The notes: a model not told the origin generated them from the sequence alone. Positions 1-9,005 are shown, counted from the first letter of the stretch. The stretch: DNA of 56,162 nt from Archangiaceae bacterium (GCA_016879935.1 JAACJQ010000370.1:1-56162), one strand, 5' to 3'. A program made the numbers and translations.

Positions 1-2
1 CG

Positions 3-1034
3 GGTGGCACACATTACAATGTGAGTTCAACCTCCAATCCCGCTCCGACAATCGCTGATGAACTCGACGCGCTTGTCTGCGAGGGTCTCTCGACCACAGT
101 TGTGGACTCGGTGACTCAGCCGGCGCTCTTCTACCCGTACCCTTCTGCGACACCGATATGTCCAAACGGACGATGCAATGGCTGCCGCGATGGCGCAAAT
201 GCCTGCCAGCCAGGCACCGCGACTTCGGCATGCGGGCGACCAGGCGGCAGTCGATGCAGTGTCTGCGCAAGCGGTGAGGTCTGCAGCAACGGCGCCTGTG
301 TTCCATCGTGCTCAACCTCGTGCCCCGGCTGTTGCTCGGGCAACGTGTGTCAGCCGGGCAACATCCCTCAATCTTGCGGGGCCGCAGGCAGTTCCTGCCT
401 CGCCTGCAGCCCCGGCGAGACCTGCGTGAGCGGAGCGTGTCGACGCCCGGAGGGCGCGACCTGCACGCCATCGGCCTCCGCTCAATGCGCCTCATCGCTC
501 TGCATGCCTGACTATGTGACACCGACAGCCGGGACCTGCCGTCAACCGTGCAACCCAAGCGGAGCCGCATGCGGCGCTGGGCGCGTCTGCTTCCCGTTCA
601 GCTCCACGACGGGCGCATGCGTACCGACTGCGAGCCCGAGCTCTCAATGGCGAGTGCGAGTGCCTTCAGCAGTTGTCGACCAACTCGACCCGGCCTCAAA
701 CACCTCTTGGGACACCCCGTCGGGGCCGCCAGACCCGTACTACTGTGTCCAGACACCGTCGATCTCCAACCAATGCAGCGCGACGGTGAGCGACACATAC
801 AATCCGACATGGTCCACGCCGCTATCACAGATATACACAGCCGCGGAGCTCAGTTCGGTCACATTCCGTTTCTACGACGAAGACATCTTGAGCGATGACA
901 CAATCGACTCGGCCATTGGGCCATACGACGTCAGATGCGAATGGGCGAACTACCCGTGCTCATACACCGCTGACCTCTCCTCCGATCCGACTTCCGGTTT
1001 GACGTCCTTCACGATTCGCATCGAGCCGAACTGA
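3..1034 (+). CDS. Cys-rich secreted-type protein with C-terminal C2-like domain, 5'-truncated
   Basis: The frame is open to the left edge (GGTHYN precedes the first possible GTG at 21), so the true start probably lies outside the window. Roughly residues 45-200 are a run of short cysteine modules of the kind C-x2-C-x-GxxC-x-xGxC, typical of myxobacterial exported proteins that are often misnamed by similarity. The last 130 residues resemble a C2 fold: WRVRVPSAVVD, then DPYYCV, then TYNPTWSTPL, then VTFRFYDEDILSDDTID, which matches the DP..V / NP.W / D.D....DD spacing of Ca2+-binding C2 domains. Role unknown; extracellular or surface calcium-dependent binding is an inference. It precedes a lipoprotein gene by 6 bp, so the two may be co-transcribed. 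Confidence 0.6.
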   Translation, partial: GGTHYNVSSTSNPAPTIADELDALVCEGLSTTVVDSVTQPALFYPYPSATPICPNGRCNGCRDGANACQPGTATSACGRPGGSRCSVCASGEVCSNGACVPSCSTSCPGCCSGNVCQPGNIPQSCGAAGSSCLACSPGETCVSGACRRPEGATCTPSASAQCASSLCMPDYVTPTAGTCRQPCNPSGAACGAGRVCFPFSSTTGACVPTASPSSQWRVRVPSAVVDQLDPASNTSWDTPSGPPDPYYCVQTPSISNQCSATVSDTYNPTWSTPLSQIYTAAELSSVTFRFYDEDILSDDTIDSAIGPYDVRCEWANYPCSYTADLSSDPTSGLTSFTIRIEPN

Positions 1035-1040
1035 GCCACT

Positions 1041-1559
1041 ATGCCCATCACAAACATCAGGTCGTTTCTCGGTCTCGTCCTTGCCCTGGTCGGATGCAAG
1101 GGAGCGCAACCAGTAGCCCCAAAGGCCGTCCCAACGCCAACGCCCACGCCAGCAGCCGAAGCCCCGGGTTCCCCAATCACAGTAAAGTGGATTGAGGGTG
1201 GTCGGAACGAAGCTGGGACCCGACTGAAGCTCGAGGTCACAAAGCTCATCGTCACTGAGAGGCCGCTCGCGCTCGGCTTCAGCGTGCCCCCTGGGGTGGT
1301 CGTCGAACCCGAGCTCACGGCTCGAGAGATCGCGGCGGCCAGTGTCGGGACCACCTCTATCGAGATTTTGCTCCGAGCCTCTGTGCCGCCACCCCAGGAC
1401 CTCGTCGCGATCTGCGATTCTCAGGGCGCAAGCTTCGGCTTCCATGCGGAGGTGCCCTACCGTTTTGGTCGTCCAGCACCAACCGTCGCCGAGCCCAAGC
1501 TCGGGGAACCCGTTCAAATCGGTCCCGGCCAGCTTCGCCCCGTTCAGCTCACCAAGTAG
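1041..1559 (+). CDS. Putative lipoprotein of unknown function
   Basis: The 172-residue product begins with a short basic and hydrophobic leader ending in the lipobox LVGC (Cys19), so it should be processed by signal peptidase II and lipid-anchored. A Pro/Thr/Ala linker (about residues 24-45) follows, then a compact region rich in beta-strand pattern with one internal Cys (DLVAICDSQG). I do not recognise the family. It sits 6 bp after the Cys-rich/C2-like gene and before a TPR remnant and a Ser/Thr kinase. In myxobacteria such small lipoproteins often accompany kinases, but no function is claimed. Confidence 0.6.
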   Translation: MPITNIRSFLGLVLALVGCKGAQPVAPKAVPTPTPTPAAEAPGSPITVKWIEGGRNEAGTRLKLEVTKLIVTERPLALGFSVPPGVVVEPELTAREIAAASVGTTSIEILLRASVPPPQDLVAICDSQGASFGFHAEVPYRFGRPAPTVAEPKLGEPVQIGPGQLRPVQLTK

Positions 1560-1560
1560 G

Positions 1561-1980
1561 GGCAACCTCGGTGTCGCCTTGGAACAATTGGAGCGATTCT
1601 CCGAAGCCGAGACGGCCTATCGGCGACTGGTGAACACGTTCGCTCCGGCGGCGATGTTCCCGGTTGCCGTGAACGCCGAGCGTTCCCTTCGCTGGGAGGT
1701 TGCGCTCGCTCAGTACCAGGTGCTCGCCGACCGCTTCCCAGATGCCGCAGACACACCACTCGCGCCCTTCAATCGGGCTCGGCTCCTCGTTGCTTTGTTG
1801 CGTCGGGCGGAATCGGCGCGGGTCTACCGTGACTATGCGGCCCGCTCGTCCCCACATTCTCTCCACCTCGCCACAGCAGAAGAGGAACAAGCCGCGAAGC
1901 GGACCCAGCGGGCGAGAGAGACGATCAGCAGGGAATGTCAGAGGGGTGTGCTGAGGTCGTCGAACTCAACTGGAGGATTC
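1561..1980 (+). pseudogene. Remnant of a TPR-repeat protein
   Basis: Directly after the lipoprotein stop, a different frame reads GNLGVALEQLERFSEAETAY and continues with RSLRWEVALAQYQVLADRFP and LLVALLRRAESARVYRDYA, which are helical TPR-like units. No convincing start codon or ribosome binding site exists: only a TTG at 1579 and an internal ATG at 1654. The frame decays into non-TPR sequence and runs 65 bp into the next gene. I read this as the 3' part of a TPR gene whose 5' end was lost or fused behind the lipoprotein. A short functional gene from TTG 1579, or a frameshifted fusion with the lipoprotein, cannot be excluded. Confidence 0.45.
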
Positions 1981-1981
1981 C

Positions 1982-3775
1982 ATGAGCAAACCCGAGCAGC
2001 CGAAGTTCGCACAGAAGACAGTGGTCGGGAGATGGATAGTTCATGACGAACTGGGGAGCGGCGGACAGGGAAGCGTATGGTCGGCCAAGCCTGTCGAGAC
2101 GAAGCGGTCCCCAACTCGTGCGCTGAAGGCCTGCTTCGCCGCTGATCCGATCGCACGGAAGCGCTTCGAACGGGAAGTCGAACTCCTTAAGGCATGCGAC
2201 TCACCACTCATCGCGAAGGTCTTCGACGCTGACCTCGAATGGAAAGAGCGGGTCGAGGGTCATCCTGCTTTTGCCTATTTCGTTCTCGAGAAGTTCAAGG
2301 GGTCACTTGCGGACTTACTTGCGGACGGCGTCGGCGACGCCAGCTCGCGCCTCCGTATTTTCCAAGAAGCCTGCCGTGCCATCAGCTACCTCCACGACCA
2401 CGAACCGGTACTCCTCCATCGCGACATCAAGCCTGAGAACCTCTTCATCAAGGAAGATACGGGCAGCGTTGTCCTCGCTGACTTCGGCATCGCGCAAGAC
2501 GAGACGGCGCCGGGCCTTACGAGAACATTCGAGGTTGTTGGAACGCCGCACTACCGTGCGCCTGAGGTCTCGAACGGCGAGACCGCGACGATTCGCAGCG
2601 AAGTGTACAGTCTGGGCCGACTCCTCGAATGGCTGCTCACTGGGAGCGTCTCCACCAACATGGGGACCAGGCCGATCCCGCGCGGCGGCGAACTTTCAGA
2701 CGAAGCCTGCGACCAGCTTGAGAGGGTGCTCACGCAAGCGACCCAAGCTCAGCCGAACAACAGGTATGGGACTGTTGCGGAGTTGCTGGGCCAAGTCCCC
2801 GCTCTATGGCTGGTTCCAAAGCCGAGAGCGCGCGGAAACTCGTCAATCGTCGCCGGAAACATCGTCGAGCAGGCCCTGGCCTTGGCGAAGGCCAAGGATC
2901 TTGTCGGTTGGCGAACGCAACTCGCTCAACTCCGTTCGGCGGCGCGCGCGAACTTGACGTTGTGGCGGAATGCAGCGGAGACGGCGTCGCACAGCGAGCA
3001 GGCCGGGGTGAGATTTGATGGGCTCGTCGATGCAGCATGGCCTCTCATTGTCTTCAGTTTGGCCGGAGTGTATTCACGAGACAAAATGCTCTCAAACTGT
3101 CGCCCCTTGATTGATGATCTGTCGCCGTCGGACTGGCGTCGTGATGGCTATTCTGAATTTATTGAAGCACCGCGGATGCTTATTTTTCTGACTCATTACT
3201 TGCACGGCGCCATCTGCTTTGACCCCAGCGCGCTCGACGTCGAGCTCGCCCTTCAGCTTGCTGAAGCGCCCGTCGAGCAGCGACAAAATAGCACCACAAA
3301 GCCGCTACACGAACAATTCGATTTGGTGGGGCGCCCACGACACTTCAGCTTCGATCACAAGGAGCCTTGGAATGTGTTCGTCTCGATTCTCGCGCGGAGG
3401 CCCGAGCTTGGTATCCTGTTCTCTTCGAAAGATGACCTTCTCCGAGGATTGAATGCGTACTCCGCGGCGCTGTCGCTTGTGGATTTCGCGCGCGAATGCG
3501 CAAAGGCTAGTCCGGTCGACTTGACCGACCAGAACACTCGGCTCGAACCGGCTCCGTGGTTCCTCGCAGGCGCGAACGCGGACATACAGAGGGCCATGCG
3601 CGAGACCTTCGGCAACAGAGAGGTGGTGTCAGTGATTGCGGTGCGGATGGGCGCCAGCATCGCAGCAATGAAGGCTCGATGGCCGTCTTGGACCAAACTC
3701 TTAAACAAGGCCTGTATTCAGGTTCGCGGCACTTGGTGGACTGACGATCTGAGTTTCGGCAGTCTTGCTGGATGA
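1982..3775 (+). CDS. Hanks-type serine/threonine protein kinase, soluble
   Basis: The kinase domain spans about residues 15-275. It shows a glycine loop GSGGQGSVW (25-33), catalytic Lys49 (RALKA), the catalytic loop HRDIKPEN with HRD at 146-148, DFG at 167-169 and a GTPHYRAPE activation segment ending at 195. All catalytic residues are present, so it should phosphorylate Ser/Thr on proteins in the cytoplasm. The remaining 320 residues contain no clear membrane helix and match no domain I recognise. From about 3000 to 3760 the DNA is clearly more AT-rich than the rest of the window, suggesting acquisition from elsewhere or relaxed codon use. Start ATG 1982 follows GGAGGATTCC, a good ribosome binding site. 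Confidence 0.9.
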   Translation: MSKPEQPKFAQKTVVGRWIVHDELGSGGQGSVWSAKPVETKRSPTRALKACFAADPIARKRFEREVELLKACDSPLIAKVFDADLEWKERVEGHPAFAYFVLEKFKGSLADLLADGVGDASSRLRIFQEACRAISYLHDHEPVLLHRDIKPENLFIKEDTGSVVLADFGIAQDETAPGLTRTFEVVGTPHYRAPEVSNGETATIRSEVYSLGRLLEWLLTGSVSTNMGTRPIPRGGELSDEACDQLERVLTQATQAQPNNRYGTVAELLGQVPALWLVPKPRARGNSSIVAGNIVEQALALAKAKDLVGWRTQLAQLRSAARANLTLWRNAAETASHSEQAGVRFDGLVDAAWPLIVFSLAGVYSRDKMLSNCRPLIDDLSPSDWRRDGYSEFIEAPRMLIFLTHYLHGAICFDPSALDVELALQLAEAPVEQRQNSTTKPLHEQFDLVGRPRHFSFDHKEPWNVFVSILARRPELGILFSSKDDLLRGLNAYSAALSLVDFARECAKASPVDLTDQNTRLEPAPWFLAGANADIQRAMRETFGNREVVSVIAVRMGASIAAMKARWPSWTKLLNKACIQVRGTWWTDDLSFGSLAG

Positions 3776-4178
3776 GCCATGCTCATCGCTTGCTCGGATT
3801 CCCGCCCGATGTTCTTTGATGAACAGCTGGCGCGAACCGCACAAGGGACACCACGGCTCTCAAACGGGTGCCTCGTTGGTCAGAACGGCAACGAGGAGAA
3901 CGTTTTGCTCTTCCTCGTCGACTTTCTTGGTGCAGTTCGGTTGCGCGCGGTTCTGCCTTCTGCTGGTCAAGAGCCTCGACGACGCACCTCCAGTTCCGGG
4001 AAGGACTGCTCGGAGTGGTGCGCCGTAGGCGACCGTGCCCACGCCCGCCGACCTCGCCATGAATGCTCTGAACCGCCGCAACCCTTGTGAGGCCATGACG
4101 GCTGCGCTCGTCTGGTGGTGGCGCGCTCCCCAAGCACCTTCGTGCGCGCAGTGGCGCTGGCGGGTGTTCGAGCCGCTC
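3776..4178. other. Gene-free interval of about 400 bp
   Basis: Between the kinase stop and the end of the convergent cyclase-like gene no reading frame has a plausible start, ribosome site or recognisable protein. Short frames such as 3779-4090 (+) change composition abruptly and end in random-looking Arg/Pro/Ser sequence. The only structured element I see is the hairpin at 3871-3896. Confidence 0.6.
3871..3896 (+). terminator. Perfect 8-bp stem hairpin, possible terminator
   Basis: CCTCGTTG at 3871-3878 and CAACGAGG at 3889-3896 form a perfect inverted repeat around a 10-base loop, followed on the plus strand by AGAACGTTTTG with a weak T run. It lies about 95 bp after the kinase stop, between convergent genes, and could end either transcript. 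The loop is long and the T tract poor, so an operator or chance repeat is also possible. Confidence 0.3.
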
Positions 4179-5999
4179 TCAGTGCAGCGAGACGGGAGCC
4201 GCCGCCGCAGGAGCGCCGGCCTTCGCATCGACCGAGGCCTCTTCGGCCGCGAAGCCCTGCTTGCGCACGCGCACCTTGTACTTGCCCGAGTCGAGGCTCT
4301 TGAAGCGGTACTGGCCGGCCGCGTTGCTGCGAACGCTCTGCACCACGTTGCCGCGCTCATCGACGAGGTCGACCTCGGCGTTCGCCGCACCCGAGCCATC
4401 ACGCGAGAGGTCGAGCTTGCCCTGCACCTCGGCGTACCGCGCGCTCTGCGCCTCGGGCGTGTCGTGTACGAAGACGAGCGTCTCGGTCTGCTTCGTCTGC
4501 CCGTCCTCTCCGATGAACATCAGGCGCGCCTCGTAGCGGCCGGTGGCGAACGGCTTTCCATCCTTCCCCTTGCCGCCGAAGACGAAGGCCATCGCGCCGT
4601 GCGAGCTCGCCTGCGTCGACGTGTACGCGACGTCGGTGGCCACCTTGCCCTCAGCCGCGCGTACCTCGAGCTTCACCTGACCCTTGGTCGCTTCGGGCGC
4701 GATGTTGCGCAACGTCACCTGCGTGCCTTCGTTGGTGAAGCGCGAGCCGAGCTCGAGGAGGAACAGGTCTCCGGCGTACACCTCGAAGCGGCGGCGGCTC
4801 TGCTGGCCCTTCGCGTTCGTCGCGACGACGTCGACGGTGTGTTTGCCGGTCTTCAGCTCCTTCGTGTTCCAGGTGAAGCCGAGCTCGGCGCCGCTGGTCT
4901 TCTTCGTCGACAGGTCATCGACGAGCACCTCGACGTTCTTCACCTCGACGCCGGAGTTGTCGGTCGCCTTCACCGCGAGCTCCATCATCGGCGTGACGTG
5001 CTCGCCATCGGTGAGGCCCTTCACCGCAATCGACACGACGTCGACCGACACGAGCCCCATCACACCCCACATCGCCTCGGCGCGGCCCGAGCCAGCGTGC
5101 CCCCAGCCACCGTCTTTCGCCTGGTGCTCGACGAGCCAGCCGAGGCCGCGACGCACGGAGGTATCGGTCTCGGTGCGGCCGGCGAGCTTGAGCGTGTAGA
5201 TGGTCTGGCCGGTGGCGAACGCGTCGGACGCTCCGTTGAAGGCCCAGCCGCCGTCTTTGTTCTGCCGCGACTCGAGGTGCTTGATGAGGCGCGCGAGGTG
5301 CGGCTCCGACGGAGACGCGCCGGCGACGAGCAGGCCCATCGTCACGTAGTTGAGGTCCTGCAGGTAGACGCCCTCGGGCTTCTCGCTCCACGTGCGCGCC
5401 TGGGCGTTCATGTACTTCTCGGCCTGCCGCAGCGGCGCGAGCCACATGTCATCGGCCGTGCGCGCGTACGCCTGACGCCACGTCTGCGCGGCCTGAAACG
5501 TCGCCTGCATCGGGCCCGTCGTCACCGGGTACGACTGGTGGTCGCCCGTGACGGCGCCGCTCGTGTCTTGAAACGCGATGAGCTCCTTCGAGAGCTTGAG
5601 CAGGTCGTCGGTGAGCGCGCCGTTGACGAGCGCGTCGTAGCGGGCGAACGCCGAGGCTCCGAACGTCTTGGCCGTGCGCGGAAAACCGGAGTGCGTGAGG
5701 CCACCCGGCGTACGTGAACCACCCGGCGTCTGCATGATGCCGCGCAGCACCTCGTCCATCACCGGCTTCGGCACCGTGTACTGGTTGTGCATGCCGACCG
5801 AGAGGCCCTCGAGCGTGACGGCCTGCACGTGACAGCCGTAGCAGTTGTTCGATTTCTGCCAGCGCGCCGTGTCCTGTCCGAGGAAGTCGAGCGCCTTCTG
5901 GGCCGAGCTGCGAAAGCCCTCTTGCGGAGCGGCGAAGGCGAGGGCGGGGACGGCCAGCGAGACGAAGGCGACGCTGCGAACGGTGCGGAAAAGGGGCAT
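4179..5999 (-). CDS. Exported protein with CxxCH haem motif, cyclase-like DGGW repeats and C-terminal carboxypeptidase-regulatory-like domain
   Basis: I place the start at ATG 5999, which has GGAG five bases upstream; an in-frame TTG at 6032 has no such site. The 606-residue product has a signal peptide ending AFA-AP (about residue 23) and a single c-type haem motif CYGCH at 53-57. An alpha-helical region follows with two QxxDGGW repeats (DGGW at 249-252 and 296-299), as in the prenyltransferase/squalene-cyclase toroid fold. The C-terminal third holds Ig-like or beta-sandwich segments and ends with a GNVVQSVRSNAAGQYRFKSL element like carboxypeptidase regulatory/SdrD-type domains. The catalytic DxDD of squalene-hopene cyclases is not visible, so it is probably a binding protein or a periplasmic haem protein rather than a cyclase. 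Confidence 0.75.
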   Translation of the reverse strand: MPLFRTVRSVAFVSLAVPALAFAAPQEGFRSSAQKALDFLGQDTARWQKSNNCYGCHVQAVTLEGLSVGMHNQYTVPKPVMDEVLRGIMQTPGGSRTPGGLTHSGFPRTAKTFGASAFARYDALVNGALTDDLLKLSKELIAFQDTSGAVTGDHQSYPVTTGPMQATFQAAQTWRQAYARTADDMWLAPLRQAEKYMNAQARTWSEKPEGVYLQDLNYVTMGLLVAGASPSEPHLARLIKHLESRQNKDGGWAFNGASDAFATGQTIYTLKLAGRTETDTSVRRGLGWLVEHQAKDGGWGHAGSGRAEAMWGVMGLVSVDVVSIAVKGLTDGEHVTPMMELAVKATDNSGVEVKNVEVLVDDLSTKKTSGAELGFTWNTKELKTGKHTVDVVATNAKGQQSRRRFEVYAGDLFLLELGSRFTNEGTQVTLRNIAPEATKGQVKLEVRAAEGKVATDVAYTSTQASSHGAMAFVFGGKGKDGKPFATGRYEARLMFIGEDGQTKQTETLVFVHDTPEAQSARYAEVQGKLDLSRDGSGAANAEVDLVDERGNVVQSVRSNAAGQYRFKSLDSGKYKVRVRKQGFAAEEASVDAKAGAPAAAAPVSLH

Positions 6000-6063
6000 G
6001 AGCGCTCCGAAGAAGGTGAGTGCCGCCTTCAACGGATGGGCTTCGGAAACGATCTGTACGCGC

Positions 6064-6807
6064 TCAAGCGCCCGTGACGACGACCTTCAGGTCCCTGGCG
6101 AGCGCTTCCCTGTCGGCCGATTCGCCGCCGACGGTCAGCCGCTGAAGCGAGGCCGGCCATCGGCACACGCGCCACAGCGGCGAGCGCGCATCGAGGCCAG
6201 GCCCGAGCTCATGAACGTTCGCGGGCCGCTGCATCGAGACGTGCTCCAACGCGACGCAGGCACGCAGGTGACAGAGCCTGTGAAGGGTGTGGGCGAGCGT
6301 CTTCTCTGGCACACCGCCGAGCTTCACGGCGCGCACGAGGCCCTCTCGAATCGTGAACTCGATGCGGCCGCTGCGGTCGAGCCCCTCGAGGAACCAGTGG
6401 CCGGCCGGCCCCTGCGCCTTGAGCAGCTGCGGGTTCAGCGCTGCCGCGAACGGGTCACCCTGTTCTTCGAGCCAGTCGGCGTACACGAGCAGGGCGCCCG
6501 CGTCGGACACGAGCGTCGACTCGAGCTGCGGGTGGCGCGCTTCGGGAAACTCCATGAACGTGAACAGCGCGCTGTCGCTCCACGCGGTGGTGCCGTGAAT
6601 CGCCCACCGACGCTCCGACCCCCGATGATCGACGTGGTACCAGCTGTGGCCGTCGAACTCGAAGTGGTCGGTCGCATGGCCGCTTCGACGGGTCACCAGG
6701 GGCGTCGTGGGGTCGAGCGGCACGACGGTCGCCGCGCCCGTCGTGAGGTCGATGCGCTTCACCCACGGCGCCTGGAGCGAGCTCGCCGGCTCAGCGAGAA
6801 GGTTCAT
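6064..6807 (-). CDS. TIGR02996-domain (repeat-companion) protein
   Basis: Residues about 100-130 contain ALLVYADWLEEQGDPFAAAL, the hallmark of the TIGR02996 domain (a short module with YADWLEE.GDP..A) that in myxobacteria and planctomycetes accompanies leucine-rich or other repeats. The rest is unassigned; no signal peptide is seen, so it is probably cytoplasmic. The start ATG 6807 lies 14 bp after the stop of the upstream exported coiled-coil gene, so the two may share a transcript. Two larger relatives occur in this window at 32534-34357 and 53091-55175. Confidence 0.7.
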   Translation of the reverse strand: MNLLAEPASSLQAPWVKRIDLTTGAATVVPLDPTTPLVTRRSGHATDHFEFDGHSWYHVDHRGSERRWAIHGTTAWSDSALFTFMEFPEARHPQLESTLVSDAGALLVYADWLEEQGDPFAAALNPQLLKAQGPAGHWFLEGLDRSGRIEFTIREGLVRAVKLGGVPEKTLAHTLHRLCHLRACVALEHVSMQRPANVHELGPGLDARSPLWRVCRWPASLQRLTVGGESADREALARDLKVVVTGA

Positions 6808-6821
6808 TCAGGCGCGACACG

Positions 6822-9005
6822 CTACTGCGGCAGCCCGAAGAGCGACGTCCGTTTCCCGCGCGCCTTCGAGTCCCACGCCTCGACGAGGAACGCCTTGCCC
6901 GCGCCCTGCGAGTTGATGGGCATGAAGTAGAGGGCGACGAAGCTCCCGGGCCCCACGCCAGCCGCCGCGAAGCCGGGCAGCTCGACCGGCTCGATGGTCG
7001 ACGTCTCTTCGTGCTCTCCGACGATCTTGCAGTCGCGACGGTAGAGAATGGTGCCGTCGGCGAGAATGCGATCGATCTTGTTCGTCTCGACGCACGACAG
7101 GTCGGGCACCTTGTACTTCTCGGTGCGGAACGTGAGCTTCACCGCCTCGCCCTTCTTCTCCACCGCCTTCACCACGCCGGTGCCGAACGCCTGATCAGGC
7201 CGCAGCGAGTTCACCGTGCCGAACATGCTCATCGTGCGGGTCGCCTCGCCGATGGGGTTGTCGAGCGGCTCGGGCAGCGATGCCGCCCCCGACGGCCGGC
7301 CACCGCGGCGCGACTCGTCGAACGCCGCGTTCTTCTGCGAGCCACCCGCCTCGTTGAACGCGTCGACGTACGCGAGATACGCAGCGGTGAACGGCCCACG
7401 CACGGGCGTCGTGCGCTCGGCGAACGAGCTGAAGACGGGCTCCATGCCGCCGGCGTCGGGGTCGCGCGACGCACACTCGGCCAGCGCCCACGCGAGCAAC
7501 CCAGACAACCGCACGTCGCTCAGCTTCGCGTTCTTCTGCGGCTCCATCTCTTTCACGAAGAACGGCCACAGCTTCTTCGCGCAGCCCTGCATCGGCCCCG
7601 TCTGCGACTCCATGGCGAGCACGAGGTCGAGCACGGGCTTGTCGGCGGGCGCCTGCTTCGTCGCCCATTCCTGCGCGGCCTTCGTCGGTACGTCGATGAC
7701 CAGCTTCGTCAGCCCCGGCAGCTTCGCGTTCAGCTTCTTGTACGAGCTGAGGTGCACCGCGACGATGGCCCGCGCTCGCAGCCACGCGAGCCGCGCCTTC
7801 GCTTCGGAAACGACGTTGAAGTTCAGCCCTGCGAGCTCCTTCTCGAACGCCGCCACGTCGAGCGGTACCGTGTTCGCCACCGCGATGTCCGAAGCCACAC
7901 GCAGGCGCTCGTCGTCGGTCTCGGCCGACGAGCTGGGGATGAGCTTCTGAATGAAGCCTGCCATCGCGAGCTGCGTGGTGAGCCCACCGGGCGTATCGAG
8001 GTCGAGGAGCCGAACGTCGGGCTCGTGTGACGCCGCGTTGCCACAGCCCATCACGCGCCGCTCGAGCAGCCGGTTCGCCTTCACCGCGGCCGTGCCCTCC
8101 TCGAGCGGCGGAAACGCGTCACACGACTGTTTGTCGAGGGTCTTCGTCTTCTCGTACCCGGCGATGACGATTCGCGAGCCGAGGAACATGAGCCGCTCGT
8201 TCTGCGCCGCCGTGAGCGAGAGCTGGTTGCTCATCGTCTGACGAAACGCGGCGACGACCTGCTGGCGCACGTCCCAGTCGGGGTCGAGGCACGAGAAGAG
8301 AATGCCTTCGGTGAGCTGGCTCTGCCACACGGTGGGAATGCCCGGGCGCTGGCTGTCGAGCGACTTGCCGAAGCTCTCGAGCACGCCCTCGCACCAGGTC
8401 GGCTTCATGGGAGCGATGGCCTCGGCGCCATTCGCCGGAGCGACCGGCTTCGGCGGCTCGATGAACTTGCGCAGCTTCTCGGTCTGCGCGTCGCCCACGC
8501 CCTTCTCGATGGTGGCGAACAGCTCGTCGCGCTTCGTCTTCGCAGCCGCGCGCGCGCCCTCGTCCAGCTTCGCGAGCAGGTCGTCGAGCTCCTTCTTCGC
8601 CTTCTCGAGCTGCTTCGCGTCGGCGTTGGCGAGGTTCTTCTTCTCGGGGTCGAAGTCCTTCGCGACTTTGGCGAGCTTCTTCTCGAACTCCTCCGCCGCT
8701 TTGCCGGCGGCCGCGCCACCGACGGCTTCTTTCGCCGCGGCGACCGCCGCGTCACGCTTCGGCTTCAGCTCCGTGGCACCAGCGGCATCGAGCGCTGCGA
8801 GCGCGTCGAGCTCTTTGTCGAGATCGGCGATGTCTTTCTCGAGCTCGGGCCCTTTGCGGGCGAGGTTCTTCGAGGGGTCGTATTCCTTCGTGAAGGCCTC
8901 GAGCTTCTTCTCGGCTTTCGTGCGCTGCTTCTCGGCCTCGGTCTTCGGTGCTGCGACCACGCTCATCGCGCACAACGACACCACCACCGCCACGCACATC
9001 CGCAT
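6822..9005 (-). CDS. Exported protein with duplicated coiled-coil region, function unknown
   Basis: I choose ATG 9005 (GGGAG 7 bases upstream, followed by MRMCVAVVVSLCAMSVVAAP) over the first in-frame start at 9038, because it puts a clean signal peptide at the N terminus. Residues about 25-180 are Lys/Glu/Ala-rich coiled coil built of two tandem copies: KKLEAFTKEYDPSKNLA and KKLAKVAKDFDPEKKNLA each begin a unit of about 70 residues. The remaining 500 residues are helical, with scattered cysteines, and end in a small beta-rich domain (VKLTFRTEKYKVPDLSCVET). No known family is recognised. Probably periplasmic or surface-associated. Confidence 0.7.
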   Translation of the reverse strand: MRMCVAVVVSLCAMSVVAAPKTEAEKQRTKAEKKLEAFTKEYDPSKNLARKGPELEKDIADLDKELDALAALDAAGATELKPKRDAAVAAAKEAVGGAAAGKAAEEFEKKLAKVAKDFDPEKKNLANADAKQLEKAKKELDDLLAKLDEGARAAAKTKRDELFATIEKGVGDAQTEKLRKFIEPPKPVAPANGAEAIAPMKPTWCEGVLESFGKSLDSQRPGIPTVWQSQLTEGILFSCLDPDWDVRQQVVAAFRQTMSNQLSLTAAQNERLMFLGSRIVIAGYEKTKTLDKQSCDAFPPLEEGTAAVKANRLLERRVMGCGNAASHEPDVRLLDLDTPGGLTTQLAMAGFIQKLIPSSSAETDDERLRVASDIAVANTVPLDVAAFEKELAGLNFNVVSEAKARLAWLRARAIVAVHLSSYKKLNAKLPGLTKLVIDVPTKAAQEWATKQAPADKPVLDLVLAMESQTGPMQGCAKKLWPFFVKEMEPQKNAKLSDVRLSGLLAWALAECASRDPDAGGMEPVFSSFAERTTPVRGPFTAAYLAYVDAFNEAGGSQKNAAFDESRRGGRPSGAASLPEPLDNPIGEATRTMSMFGTVNSLRPDQAFGTGVVKAVEKKGEAVKLTFRTEKYKVPDLSCVETNKIDRILADGTILYRRDCKIVGEHEETSTIEPVELPGFAAAGVGPGSFVALYFMPINSQGAGKAFLVEAWDSKARGKRTSLFGLPQ

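Noticed and set aside
3779-4090. Possible small plus-strand gene after the kinase
   Set aside because: The first part looks weakly protein-like but the second half is Arg/Pro/Ser-rich random sequence, with no ribosome site; the hairpin at 3871-3896 lies inside it.
4035-5717. Long plus-strand open frame opposite the cyclase-like gene
   Set aside because: Its protein is Arg/Leu/His/Ala-rich with no domain, no ribosome site, and it mirrors the GC-rich third codon positions of the minus-strand gene. Similar antisense shadows occur at 9453-10601, 14399-16189, 24890-26749, 28842-30587 and 32867-34396.
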